Shown here one piece after another: positions 1 to 11,325 of a DNA stretch of 64,000 nt. The stretch is from Eumeta japonica (taxonomy: Eukaryota > Arthropoda > Insecta > Lepidoptera > Psychidae). The stretch spans positions 527,883-591,882 of the forward strand of contig BGZK01000213.1 of assembly GCA_005406025.1 (NCBI GenBank). The letters run 5' to 3'. The stretch's first letter is position 1, and every line of letters starts with the position of its first letter. The notes beneath the pieces were generated by a model, which ran no database searches, was not told the DNA's origin, and saw only the letters and a program-made list of their open reading frames with translations. The translations under genes were made by a program, and so were the position numbers.

Positions 1-344
1 GAACGCTTTCTTCAAGGTGGGCGATAGCCGTAATATAAAACCTAATAATAGATTTGAATATGTATTAAATTAGCTCATAAAAAAAGGCGAATTGATGTGT
101 TTATGAACATTTAAAATAAAAAAAAATATTCATTTGCATAATATAGAACTATTAGTATACGGATTGCCGCATGAAGTGGTAACACAAACAAACAAACCCA
201 CTTTCACATTTATAGGCTATAAGCTTGTGCGTCTTAAAGAAACATGGTTGTATGTATATCAAATTTAATAACATGCATTTTAAGTCATATTTGAGTACCT
301 GAAAATTAATTGTCCCCTGTAATACAGTGTGTAAATAGCCATGT
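1..344. other. AT-rich sequence, no feature seen
   Basis: No open frame of note and no recognisable repeat. Short A-runs only. Confidence 0.5.
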
Positions 345-655
345 ATTTATTCGTACTCGTTTCAAAGAATCTAATTGAATATTAAAATAATTGAATTTCA
401 AAATTACAGTTTAAAATCTCATCCGTCTTCATCGGCATCGATCGCTCACACTTATACAATACACAGGCGAGTTATTCAATTTATTTATTTATACTCCCCT
501 CAAAGAATCTGATACGGTATTAAAATAATTAAATTTCAAATTTATAGTTTAAAGTCGCATTCGTCGCCATCAGCATCGAGTGCTCGCCCGTTATACAATG
601 TATAAAGCGGGTATTCAATTTATTTATTTATACTCCGCTCGAAGAATACGATTGT
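345..655. repeat. 139-bp minisatellite, about 2.2 copies
   Basis: The block starting ATTTATTCGTACTCG at 345 recurs as ATTTATTTATACTCC at 483 and 622, giving a period of 138-139 bp. Each unit holds AAAGAATC, then TTAAAATAATT, a GTTTAAA box, a CG-rich stretch (CATCGGCATCGATCGCTC and its variant) and TTATACAAT. Copies differ by scattered substitutions, so the duplication is not recent. Such arrays often sit in transposon untranslated regions, but I do not recognise the unit. Confidence 0.8.
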
Positions 656-830
656 ACATTGAAGCGGTCGAGCCTCCGTCCGGGTGACGAAACGTCGTCC
701 TGCGAGTTTTTGCTACAGCGTCCAGTTGAATATCATCTCTTTAAACTCGTCCATTGAGCGGGTACCGAGGACGGCGGATAGTGTGCGAGTAGGGTGAGCA
801 GGTCGCGGAAAATTGCAGGAACATATGACG
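656..830. other. CpG-richer patch after the minisatellite
   Basis: About 175 bp clearly richer in G+C and CpG than the surroundings (for example GGTCGAGCCTCCGTCCGGG). There is no open frame of useful length. It may belong to the same unidentified element as the tandem array next to it. This is inference from composition only. Confidence 0.35.
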
Positions 831-1268
831 AAAATAATGAACTGATATACACGAGACTGAGCCTTAATCGGGAAAGTAATTTGTTATTGGATGATTTATT
901 TTTGAGATTAAAAAGTAATTACAAAAAGTTGTTCCAAATCTGAGAAAATTATTTTACCGTATATGTTTCAGTTTTTTAAATACGTCCTGGGCAATGGTTG
1001 AACACCAAAGAATTAATTGATTTTAAATAGTTAGGTTATAGAGTTAAGAAAGATTATTATTCATATTTTCTAGCCCAAAATTATCAGTGTTTTTTTTTTT
1101 TAATTCTAATTATATTAAAACAATTCTTGAAATATATAAGTTTTATTTGGGTATAATCTTGAATAGCGTTCAAATAATTTTCAAATAAATCGAAACACAT
1201 ACTGGGAAACGAAACACTTTTTTATGTCGGTCAAGGAAGTAACTCCCTAACCATACATTATTCATTTT
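831..1268. other. AT-rich, nothing recognised
   Basis: No gene, repeat or RNA signal seen. Confidence 0.5.
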
Positions 1269-1560
1269 TAGGGTTCAGTACCCAAAGGGGTTAAAACGGG
1301 ACCCTATTACTAAGACTACGCTGTACGTCTGTCTGTCTGTCACCAGGCTGTATCTCATGAAACGTGACAGCTAGACAGTTGAAATTTTCACAAATGATGT
1401 CTTTTTGTTATCGCTAAAACAACATATACTAAAGATATAATAATAATAAAAATTTAAATGGGGCTCCCATACAGCAAACCTGATTTTTTTGCCGTTTTTT
1501 TGCTCGATATTAATAACGGCAACAGATAGACGCTTGAAATATTCACAGAATATATAGTTG
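1269..1560 (+). repeat. Interspersed repeat of the GGGTTC-GTACCC family
   Basis: Starts TAGGGTTCAGTACCCAAAGG and continues with ACGGGACCCTATTACTAAG, a CTGTCTGTCTGTC stretch, GGCTGTATCTCATGAA and GGGGCTCCCATACAGCAAAC. This string of motifs matches from memory a very common short interspersed repeat of moths and butterflies (usually GGGTTCCGTACCC). This copy shows no 5S-like tail and grades into AT-rich sequence after about 1560. Related fragments lie at 18717-18760 (+) and 18975-19073 (-). Confidence 0.65.
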
Positions 1561-2016
1561 TATATTCATATACAATATCGTATTCAGTTGTATAATAATA
1601 AATTAGGAAGTACACACAGTACACTGTCTGGTCCCAAACTAGGCAACCAGCTTGTACTATGGGTGCCAGATAGTTGATATAAAATATACATACATACTAT
1701 TTTTTAGAAGTTTTATATAATTAATTTTTAATCCAATAAATAAATGTTTGTCTTGTGCGGGAACCTATGCCCCTAGCACAGCAAGTAAGGTCATTGCCAG
1801 TTACGCCAATCAGGCACTCAATGAAATAGTACAAAGATCAAAACTATTTAGAGTGCGTCATACGTGATATATCTGGTTTTGAATTAATAATATCAACGAT
1901 AAGACGTATAATAAAAAAAATGATGAAGTCAACTATTATTTTGATAGAAAACAGCACGAGCAAGTATTGGATAAGAAAAGATTTATCGAGCCGGTATGTC
2001 TGAAATTAAAAAAATT
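1561..2016. other. AT-rich, no gene
   Basis: No supported feature. A slightly GC-richer stretch near 1757-1830 (GCACAGCAAGTAAGGTCATT) was not recognised. Confidence 0.45.
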
Positions 2017-2540
2017 GGTTGCCTGTAAAGTCGGTATACGGGCGAAAGTTTTACGTGACAACGACTTTGAGTGGTAAAATCATTTTAATGTGAATATTCA
2101 TTCGTATAGTAGGAAGAAGGATGAAATAATAGTAACAATTTAAAACATTTATTTATACAAAGAATTATATTTAAAACATTAATTTATACAAAGAATCTCG
2201 CACTGAATTTCATATTAACAAAATTTTATTTTTACCTTTACACATACATACGTATTTATATACAAATATACATACAATAACTTGCAATACATTTGCGTAC
2301 AATGAAACAGCGTTTACTACAACTTAACTTGTTCCTATCTGAGTGGAAGGGACGCGTGCCTTTCACTTTTTATGTCTGTCTCTCTCGCTCTTAGGCGAGC
2401 TAACCATGCCCGAGTGGAAGGGACGCGTGCCTCTCACTCGCTCTCATTGTGAGCGCATAACGTGAGCGGAGCGTAACGCAGTTTCTTGAAGTGTCACCCG
2501 GCAAACCAATTTATAAGACGTTGTCACGTCAAAATTATGT
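2017..2540. repeat. Truncated interspersed element with inverted ends
   Basis: The left end reads GGTTGCCTGTAAAGTCGGTA, followed by GGCGAAAG and TTTTACGTGACAACG. Near the right end CGTTGTCACGT (2519-2529) is the inverse of the inner part of that terminus, but the outer 35 bp or so are missing. Internally GAGTGGAAGGGACGCGTGCC occurs twice (2341 and 2412) around a TCTCTCGCTCTTAGGCGAGC stretch. The motif set resembles a repeat common in lepidopteran genomes. Superfamily not determined; a non-autonomous DNA element is most likely. Confidence 0.55.
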
Positions 2541-4310
2541 CTGATTTTTAAAATCGGTTGCATTATTTAAGGATTCGTTTGATCGAAACTAATGCAGTAC
2601 GATTTAGGAACTAAACGGAAGATGGTACGTAACAAAATTAATTCTACAGACATGATTAGCCAAATCCGGAGCCATAGCTGAGAAGCAAGACCGTTAAATA
2701 TCCATAACGGGGGAACTGTTTACTCTTCTTGACAAATTATCACATAATTGTTTGATAATATAATTTGATTGTTAAATACTAATCATTGGTATTTTACAAT
2801 CAAAACTGCAATTTTAGAATCAGGTTTCAAACACCACCAAGATTCGCATTTTATAAATATATTTGTTTACAATAATATGTTCTTAATACTTTCCCTTGCA
2901 TATCTTACTTCGCTGACATCCATCAATTCTTTCATGCAAGCTCGTCTGTTTCGAATGCTTAACATTTGTTCTTTCTTAATATGCCGGTATGCAAAGATTG
3001 TAGCATGTAGAAATCTATAGTCTCTGCCTACTCTTCTACGAAATGGCACACCCATTTCCTAAAAGTTTACGATATATTATTATGTCTTTGCTACAACGAA
3101 GTAATAGTGATACTTTTGTAAACGCTTTGAAATAGTTGATTTAGGCAAATAAAAATTCAATGAACTAGCCCAATGACTGAGAAGCTCACTCGATAATAGA
3201 TTTGTTGTTACTATCTGATGTTTTAAATCATATCAATATTAATACATTGTTAACAATTTCTTGGTTACATTGCAGTATTCTTATTATGTACAATATGATT
3301 TTTCCAAGCGAAAAATACTTAAGAATTAAACAATAGTTCACAATTTACAGGTTGATTCGGTAAACAGAAATACATGTTTCCTATAATATGTAGATAATAA
3401 AACGGTAAATATCCAAACTTTAAAAACATATGAACTTACGTATATCTTTACCGCATAAAGTACAGTGAAAATTTATTTCCAATCCAAAAATAAACGATTT
3501 GTTCCAAATTTTAAATAATCAACACGGTTTTGTTACAACCTAATTAGTCTTGTAAGTTTCGCATAAAGATAAATAATTCGTTAGATATTTACTGAAGACT
3601 TATTATATATAGCCCTTAAATAGTGGTGTCACTACACGTTGGTCGGCGCCGTGTGATGCGCGCTCCCGCGCACCCATCGCGCTCTGAATTATGTATAGAA
3701 CGTTCGCCAGCATGATGGCTTTAATTAAATCCGAGGACAGTACTGACCCTTTTTTTTCGTATTCAGTTTTAATGCAATGTTAATTATACTTTACCTACAA
3801 TTTGCGGTGATCGAGTAGGGACAACGAAACGTTTAGTTTAAATGTTGTATTTTTTGGATAAATGTAGATAGAAAGTTTCGCATATCCGCGTGCGTAAATT
3901 TGATGATTAAATTGAAAATCTTGAGTTGAAAATGATAATAATATGGAACTACAATCATGTAATCTTGGTGCTTATGAAGGTATACAACGGTTTAAATATT
4001 TTGAAAAATAAATTATTAGCGAAGGCAAATTGAACTTTCTAATACGATGAGCGTGATCTTACTACAGTGTACATAGGTTTTCATTATTATCAAATAATAC
4101 AGTATTCATTAACATAAGGAGTGTATATCTATCATAATGGTTTGTAAGTCGAGAAATTTCTTTTAAACGTTATATATTTTTGTCTATGGCGTGCCTATCT
4201 CACGATTCTTTCGTCTATATTTTGTATAAGTCAAAAACACTTCATTGTGTTTAGAAAATTTAAAGGATCATAAAGGTAACAACTACACAAGTGAAGCACA
4301 TATAGACTTC
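2541..4310. other. AT-rich sequence with a small CpG patch
   Basis: No gene supported. The overlapping opposite-strand frames around 2770-3055 lack coding character. A short CpG-rich patch lies at about 3638-3692 (GGTCGGCGCCGTGTGATGCG). Confidence 0.5.
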
Positions 4311-4366
4311 GCCGCGCGCGTGCGCGCACGCGTGGTGTGTGTATGTGTGCGCGCGTGCGCGTGTGT

Positions 4367-4399
<33 letters not shown>

Positions 4400-4444
4400 C
4401 ATGTGTGTGCGTGAGTGCGTGTATGCGTCCGTGCGTGTGTGAGT
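4311..4444. repeat. Compound (CG)n/(GT)n microsatellite
   Basis: Alternating purine-pyrimidine runs: CGCGCGTGCGCGCACGCG, then GTGTGTGTATGTGTGCGCGC, then a long pure GT run near 4370-4397 and degenerate GTGCGT units. The 65-residue cysteine/valine-rich open frame here is purely a product of the repeat. The composition favours left-handed (Z) DNA in principle. Confidence 0.9.
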
Positions 4445-4455
4445 AAACATAAATT

Positions 4456-4740
4456 TCTAGTTTATTTTTAACCTACTTCAGAAAAGGAGGAGGTTGTATG
4501 TTCGTCTGAATATATTGTTTTATGTATGTTCAGCGACAATTTCATCTTTTCAAAACTTTTTTGTTGTTTGAAAAGTTATACTGCCGTGGTGGACTCATAG
4601 ATCTTATGATGAAATCCCAGGAAAATCGAGAGAAACCTTCAAATAATATGAATGATTATAGTGTATTTGAGCTCGTTTTTTTAGTTGTTCAAGTTTTTGC
4701 GTATGGTGTGCATTTGCAGTTAGGAGTTAAGGGATAATAT
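4456..4740 (+). repeat. Interspersed repeat with AACCKACTTCA-type start
   Basis: Begins TTTTTAACCTACTTCAGAAA, then AGGAGGAGGTTGTATG, TCGTCTGAATA, TTATGTATGTTCAGCG, and later TTATACTGCCGTGGTGG and GATGAAATCCCAGGAAAATC. This order matches a repeat I associate with lepidopteran genomes (consensus-like start AACCGACTTCAAAAAAGGAG). The 71-codon open frame inside it is not evidence of a gene. The microsatellite immediately upstream may have arisen at the insertion edge. Confidence 0.55.
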
Positions 4741-5247
4741 TTGTCGCCAGACACTACTCTTCAGTGGCTATTAGTAAAACCTAATATACACCGAATGGAA
4801 AAAAATACTTATTAATCTGCCTACATATCTACATTCATTTATATAATTCCAACGTGAAAACCATAACAGGAACACATCAGAACTTTTAGCCATAACAGTA
4901 CAAACAGAGTCAACTAATTTAATGTGCAATTGAATGATAATGTAATCTCTATGAATTGTAAAACCTTTATATTATAAAGAATAAGTATAATTTATGTAGT
5001 TTGTATGAGAATAATATAGTAGTTGCACCCAACTAAGAATGTAGAGACCCTGAAATGACTACCGGTGGATAAGAAATTCAGGATCGGAACAGCTTTTCCA
5101 CTTGCCCCGTACAAAAGTAAAGTGAATGCCTGGCCGATCTTATTAACCGTATCTTAATCCACATTCAGAGTAACTATACGAATTATAAAGTTGTAATTAA
5201 CGGATAACTAAAAAATGTGAAACAAAATAATTTTTCAAAGAAAAAAA
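4741..5247. other. AT-rich, nothing recognised
   Basis: No gene or repeat identified. Confidence 0.45.
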
Positions 5248-5614
5248 AAAAACTGCCTTCACAAATCTATTTATATATTTTTTTCAACAAACTTCAAAAA
5301 GAACTAATCAGTTGTTTTAAAGCAAAGCAAAAGAATATGTAATATATTAACATGAATATGACTCGAGAAAACTTCAATAACAAACTTCAATAACAATTAG
5401 CCAGTTGTTTTTGGAGTCAGTTCCAGCTAAAGATAAATCAGACAGCGTTAAGTCCCTTCTAGGAAGAAGAAGATCTCTTTCGTACTCAATATTTCTCGAG
5501 TCATATTCATGTTAATATATTATGTATTCTTTTGCTTTGCTTTAAACCAACTGATTAGTTGTTTTTGAAGTTTGTTTAAAAAAATATTTTAAGAGGTTTT
5601 TGAAGGCGGTTTTT
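5248..5614. mobile_element. Foldback element with about 124-bp inverted repeats
   Basis: The left arm (5248-5371) is the near-exact inverse of the right arm (5491-5614). Shared blocks include AACTAATCAGTTG, AAAGCAAAGCAAAAGAATA and ATATTAACATGAATATGACT followed by CGAGAAA. The outer ends are AACTGCCTTC and GAAGGCGGTT. The 119-bp middle carries no open frame. A non-autonomous foldback DNA element is the simplest reading. Its AACYGCCTTCA end resembles the start of the repeat at 4456, so the two may be related. No confident target-site duplication was seen in the A-rich flanks. Confidence 0.8.
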
Positions 5615-7085
5615 AAAGTAAAAACTTTATAGGCAGATTTGGATGGGGAACAATTTCATCAAAGTCGTGAGCGATATTGTCACATAACGTCTAACGCTAA
5701 CATTACATCTGTAGCTGAAGTATGACGTATTGCGCTTAGCCAGCAGTAAATATACTCTATCAATGTATTTAGTTATACTCTTTATTACAAAAGGATATCT
5801 AGAACATAATAAAAAAAAATAAACTATTACAGTTACTTTATATGTATGGATAGAGTAAGAAATTAATACAATTTCGTACACATTATATCGTAGTAAAACA
5901 TATAACTGCAAAAAAAGCTTAAAACATTTTGTTTTATTTATGTCGTGCAGATGGCGCTAATAATATAAAATGTAGACGATATTTTATAAATTCAACTTCT
6001 GTTTCATATAAAGTAGTATAATAACTGAGTAGTTTTATTTATTTCTCACTCTATAATTAATTTGAATAAACAGGTATTTCTATATAGTCGAAAATTTTAT
6101 AACCAAAGCAAAATGAGACTTTTATATTTACGTATAACTTTAATAGATGACGCTTTCAAGTCGCTATAAGGAACAATAGTCATATTTATCTGCGACTAGG
6201 TTTTTTTTACATCTGTTAATAATTTTAATAATATTGATGTGTCTTCCATGACAGAATACTTGTAAACAAATATCATAACTAAGATCTAACTTGAAAATAT
6301 ACTAAAATAATTGTGTATTTTTTGTCGAAATGAAAATATTTATCGTGTTTTTGTTTTTTATTTATATTTTTTGAAAATGAATTATAATTGCCGTCATAAT
6401 TCTTTAAAGTTACGAAATACAACAAAGCGCGTTTCTAAATGTCTAAAACTCCCATTAGGTTCACTAACAACGAATTGGAAAGACAATCATAACGGAGTTA
6501 TAGTGAACATACATGTGCATGGCGGCGCTGCCGTATTTTACCGGCTTAATCCTCTTATAGGGGTCTCGCTCATGGAATATGGATCGTGCGTATGACCTTC
6601 GAAAACTTATACAGGTGGCTGCATTCATTAAATATTTTTTTCTTAACATCAGAAGAGAATGCCCCTAATTGATTATATACAATAAATATTAAAAATTTCA
6701 CAGCAGTGATCAGTCGTAATTTTCTTAGCAAGATTTTGAGATTTAAAGTCTAAAATTTGCCAATTTTTTATCTCGCATTGAAGCATAATTAATTCAATTC
6801 ATTTACGTTATCTTTTTATCTAAATCTATAATAAAAAAAAAACAGTATGCAATGAACTTTTGGAGACTGCATTAAGAACAACACAAAAATGATGACACTG
6901 GGTAATATAAAAAAATATTTTTAAATAAAGTTTTTATTTAGTTTTCAAGCTATTTATATTTTTCAAAATGGACATCATGGAAATTGAGTGACCCTGTGTC
7001 CTTATAGTTGATTGGTAATACTCCTTTAGTAAGACAGTAAACGAAGTACATATATAAACAAATAAAAAATAAACAAATAAGCCAA
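5615..7085. other. AT-rich, no gene
   Basis: Chance open frames up to 94 codons occur on both strands with very AT-rich codon content and no recognisable domain. No repeat was identified. Confidence 0.5.
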
Positions 7086-7375
7086 TACAGATGTATAGAT
7101 ATCGCGAAGGGAATGAAAAGGGATCACATGAACGCGCGCCGCCGGCGAATTCTTCTTTTCGCAGAGACGCTCGTTATAAACTTTATGGGTCAGCGAAATT
7201 AGGACCATGTGAAAAGATGAACAGGCGAAGAGTCAGGTTTCGGCCCTTTTACCACCTTTTCGTCACGATCCACAGATGGCGCAGTTCGATTTTGAATCGG
7301 CTTGTGTCAGGCGTCTTCGTACAATGGGCGATGTTCCTCGATATCAAAACATCGGGCAAAGTCAAGAAATAAGTT
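7086..7375. other. GC-elevated unique-looking patch
   Basis: About 290 bp with raised G+C and CpG (GAACGCGCGCCGCCGGCG at 7131), in otherwise AT-rich DNA. A 93-codon open frame (7091-7372, +) crosses it, but its product is rich in Arg/Lys without a recognisable domain. An old transposon remnant or a conserved non-coding element would both fit. Confidence 0.3.
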
Positions 7376-8099
7376 AGATTATTGAAAATGATGAAAAAAT
7401 ATTAAGAAGAAAATCAAACGTTATAAAAATTTATAGAATATATAAAAAGTGAAATTTCGCTTAAAATATTTTTCTTATAATTATCGAAAATAATGGCTAA
7501 GAAAAATCTCCTTGGAAAAAAACCGAAATAATTTTCATAGAATTCAAACTGTCAACTATATCCAATATGCCAAATCAATTGAATCATTTTTTACAATACA
7601 AAGTCGTCAAGTGTTTTGCGAACAACCGCCTGTTCAGATTAAATTCGTCGAAAATGTTTGATAACTTCGAAGAACGCACACGTTAAAATAGATTAAATTA
7701 TAAAGCTTGCAACTTTTGAACTGTAATATCAAATAATGAACAAGAAAAAAGATGTATTACTGCATTCGGAAACAATATTGTACAATTCCAAAGCTCATAA
7801 ATGTAAAAGTAAAATGTATATATTCTATTACTGTTATATATGAGAAGGCCCTAACGATTCTGATGGTAATATGTATTTTGATACCGTTTTACTTTTCACA
7901 TATAAGTGTCTTCCATGGCAATAAGAGAAAAAAATCTAAGCGAACGTATATTTAGCCTATCATAGCATTTTGCGGTATACATATAACAGGTATATAATAT
8001 TCATTATTGGTTAATTGCTAGTTCTCAATAACAAATGTAACTAACTGCATGGTGTAAACTACAGGCCCTATACGTAGATAAATGATTTAAATGATTATT
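7376..8099. other. AT-rich, no feature
   Basis: Nothing supported. Confidence 0.5.
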
Positions 8100-8200
8100 G
8101 TTGGAAATGAAACATAAGCAACTTTTCCCGTGGGTAGTTGTCATTTTTCCACGGCACACTTCGAAGGACGCCGAGCAAAGCTCCGTTGCTCAGGCACTAT
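8100..8200 (+). repeat. Interspersed repeat, copy A (pair with 33303-33402)
   Basis: Contains GCAACTTTTCCCGTGGGTAG, ACGGCACACTTCGAAGGACG and CCGAGCAAAGCTCCGTTGC. The same order of motifs occurs at 33303-33402 (GCAACTTTTACCGTGGGAAG, ACGGCAAAGTCGAAAGACGC, AGAGCGAAGCTCGGTTG). Two diverged copies of one family in one window support a dispersed repeat. Family not named. Confidence 0.7.
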
Positions 8201-8934
8201 AAAACTGAAACGACTTATATGATGTGATACGACATTACATATTGAAAAGCTTCGATATTTCTATACAGTCGTGGCAATTTGACTGCTACTTCATGGCTAT
8301 TTCAAATAATGTAACGAATTTTAAGTTTAGTTTTTTCCTTACTCTGAACCATTTAAGTGAAAAGTCATAACAAAATTTAAAAAAAATCTTTTCTTTTCTG
8401 TTAAGAAATATAAATATATAAACTATATTTCACATCCGTTATCCGTTCCCAATTTCACGGGGACAAAAGCTTATTAAGCAGTATCGTACGCCATCAACGT
8501 CATATTTCAAATCAAAATCAAACACGACCCGATCCTTTTCAAACATCCTGTGTAAACGTTAAAGGATAACATTTTTTTTTATAGCTTTCCACATTTTAAT
8601 GGCGGGCATTAAAAGCTAAAAGTCTCTATGGGTACGGGGTGGGCCTCCTATTTGTCGGCGGCGACATTGGTGTGTACTCGGAATTAAAAGTTTTTGAATT
8701 ATGCTGATCCTTTTATTTGTAATCCGTCGTGGCGATTACTGTTTAATTTACATTTCGTGTGCATTAAATTTCTTTTTCTATCTCCTCGCAACGAGAACGA
8801 ACTGGAATTCGAAAAAGTCGAAAGATATAGACTTCATATGAAACTTTCATTCAATCAAATCTGAGTTTTGATAAAATAGTTTTTCGAGGTTCTAGAAAGC
8901 TATTCTGAGAGTTTTCACAATCAGGTTTGCATTT
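8201..8934. other. No gene; unclassified sequence
   Basis: Nothing identified. Confidence 0.45.
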
Positions 8935-9075
8935 TTGTGCGCATGCCTGTGTGTATGTCTATGTGGGTGTAAGTGAGAGTGTGTGTGTTGTGTATGTGTG
9001 TGTTTTTTTTGTTTGTTGCGTTGTTCCTCTGTAAATTGTGAACGGATGAACCGATTTCGATTGGACAATGACCAT
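8935..9075 (+). repeat. GT-rich tract plus repeat tail
   Basis: A degenerate GTGTGTATGT tract (8935-9008) runs into GTTGTTCCTCTGTAAATTG and GATGAACCGATTTCGATTGG. The last motif is typical of the abundant lepidopteran repeat whose other copies here are at 22176, 34652 and 42240 (CTAAACCGATTTTGATGAAA). This copy has no clear ends. Confidence 0.5.
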
Positions 9076-9564
9076 GGTGAAAGTAGAGCATTTATTTAAA
9101 ATTAATGATGCGAACGGCATTGAGTTGGATTCTCGTCGGAATCCATGTATGGGAACATATTGCGCAAACTCTTTTTTTTTAGTAATAATTTACATTTTAC
9201 TATTATTAATAACTGTTTACGCATAATTTTATTACCTATAGATTCGAGAAACGGTGTGTACTTATTGGTTGCGTAACCAATCCACAGAAAAATCCTATCC
9301 AAGAAAACATAATGAAAAACCATTGAATTATTTTATGAAACATGCGATGAAATAATCTTAGTTATGTTTTATTATAATTTATTAAGACCCGATATCAATT
9401 ACGCAAATATTTAAATGACTGAAGGGAAAATAGATACAGATAATTAGGTAGTCATTAAGTAATTTTACGAGCCTTAATTTTTTTTCAAATACCGACAACT
9501 TAACGTTAAAACGCTCACGTTAATCTCATCTCCCTTCATATTAAAAAGGTTTTTCAGAAAGAAG
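9076..9564. other. AT-rich, no feature
   Basis: Nothing supported. Confidence 0.45.
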
Positions 9565-9675
9565 CGAACATGCGAGCTACCAGAGAGTATGTGATCACAC
9601 CCGCCCTTGGAAAATCGCAACTCCAGGGGAATCCCTTGTGCCTTGCTGGCCTTTCAGAAGGGAACTTGTACAACT
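9565..9675. repeat. Fragment of a GC-richer interspersed repeat
   Basis: The stretch with ATGTGATCACACCCGCCCTT, ACTCCAGGGGAATCCCTTGT and TTGCTGGCCTTTCAGAAGGG stands out from its AT-rich flanks. From memory it resembles lepidopteran repeats with a GCCGGCCTTT box. No ends are visible. Confidence 0.4.
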
Positions 9676-10709
9676 GTAGAATTCTAGGCGCAATATATAT
9701 ATAATTTGGTCCTGGTCCGAAGCAGCGGCTATGAAATTCGACACTATTTCTGTCAATATAGAACTTCTAAACGACTAACAATTCTAAGTAGACGTATATT
9801 AATACGTTTCGTTGTGAGTCAGGTACCAATTTCTGTCACTTTCTTAATCCACTCACCACTATATAAGTTATCCGCACACATCATAACAAAAGCAATAACA
9901 AAAGGGACTTAAACACAAGCCTTATATGAATAAATTTTAAAAAAGTATTACAGAAAAAGTAAACATACTTTTTATGATTACGCTCAAGTAATTAAAAATT
10001 TTGTCGCCAAATTAGAGTGTAATGAAAGAGGACCAACCACATCACTGAATTTCTTGCGAAAAGCTTTTAAATGTAGTAATTATAAATAAATACCGGAGTG
10101 ACTTTCCTTAATATAATATTAAATACATTTTTTGTAATTCTTTAATAAGTTTTATATGTATATACATCAACGTAAAAAATTAAAAATGTCAGAATTACAT
10201 CGCCAATATTATAATAAAACGAATATAACTTTGTATGTTATTAGGTAAACTTTATATCAGACCAGAGAAAGTTTTTTTTTATAACATGTGCATTAATTTA
10301 CGATGTACACTTAAATACACAATAATACGGTGTTTATTATAATGAGGTTCAAATTTCTAACACACCTTCATTACATCGCAGAACGAAGTGAACCTTATTT
10401 CTACACAAAATAAAGTGTTGATTCGGATACACAATTAGATTTACTGTGGGTCATAATTTTAACATTTACTGTCGCTATTACGACGTGTTATACAGTTACC
10501 GGGGTACTCAGAAAATGCGTTTTCGAGTTTAGAGGAAATTGTGAAACTGTTTTCGGCACCTTTAATGGGGGGCTCAATGATCACTTTTTTTCTGTTCTTC
10601 TTAGCCTACCTCATTCAAAAGTTTCCATTCGATAACCTCGTCTACGTGAGCAATCATCGCTGTGTTACCTTTGGTCGTGTCTCTAAAAATATCTAAATTA
10701 GTATCGTAC
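9676..10709. other. AT-rich, no feature
   Basis: No gene or repeat supported. Confidence 0.45.
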
Positions 10710-10711
10710 TA

Positions 10712-11190
10712 CAGTGAAACCTGTACTGACTGGGATCTGAAAGGGCCTATGTTTTTTTTTGTCACTTATAAAGGCTTTTCGTTTACCCAATTTTCTGAAT
10801 AGGCAGGATAACATGATAGTTGTCTTATTCACAGAAAGTCCCACTATGGGTGGTTTAAATATACCCTTTTTCGTATAAAGGGGTTAATAAAAAAAACAAG
10901 AAATGTGCGTTTTATATGTTTAGGCAAGCTATGGCACGTTTAAACTAGTCACAACTCGTCTAAACCTGATATTGTTTCACTTATCTATAGCGAACTAGGC
11001 TATTGAGCTACAAAGTCCGGGCTATAGAGGTAGACGTAGAAAAAAATCTAAGAAATCAAGTCTCAGTTACAAAGGTTTGAAAATTCCCAGTTACAGGGGT
11101 ATTTCAATTCAAAAGTGTCGGGATCTCATTGTAATTGTCAACAACAGAGGTCTCTCACATATCTAGGGCCCACTTATCGAGGTTTCACTG
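10712..11190. mobile_element. pogo/Tigger-type non-autonomous element (1 of 3)
   Basis: Left end CAGTGAAACCTGTACTGACT, right end (inverse) CAGTGAAACCTCGATAAGTG, flanked on both sides by TA. A CAGTG terminus with TA duplication is the hallmark of the Tc1/mariner superfamily, and CAGTGRAACC is typical of its pogo/Tigger branch. The element is 479 bp with no transposase frame, so it depends on a helper (a MITE). The ends agree for the first 11 bp and then partly. Confidence 0.8.
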
Positions 11191-11253
11191 TATTAGAAAG
11201 AAAATATTCAAACATTGTATAGTTAGCAGCGTTAACGGAAGAAGTATTACGAG

Positions 11254-11325
11254 ATTACGACATTATATATATATATATATATATATATATAATGTCGTAA
11301 TTTAAATATATAACATATTTAAATT
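11254..11325. repeat. (TA)n perfect palindrome followed by a second palindrome
   Basis: ATTACGACATT (11254-11264), a TA run, then AATGTCGTAAT (11291-11301): a 48-bp perfect inverted repeat whose arms extend beyond the TA run into unique sequence. Overlapping its right edge, AATTTAAATAT (11299-11309) and ATATTTAAATT (11315-11325) form a second hairpin with a 5-nt loop. Further AT-rich near-repeats follow to about 11375. Both can extrude as cruciforms. Confidence 0.9.

Noticed and set aside
4245..4442. 65-codon Cys/Val/Arg-rich frame
   Set aside because: Produced entirely by the GT/CG microsatellite.
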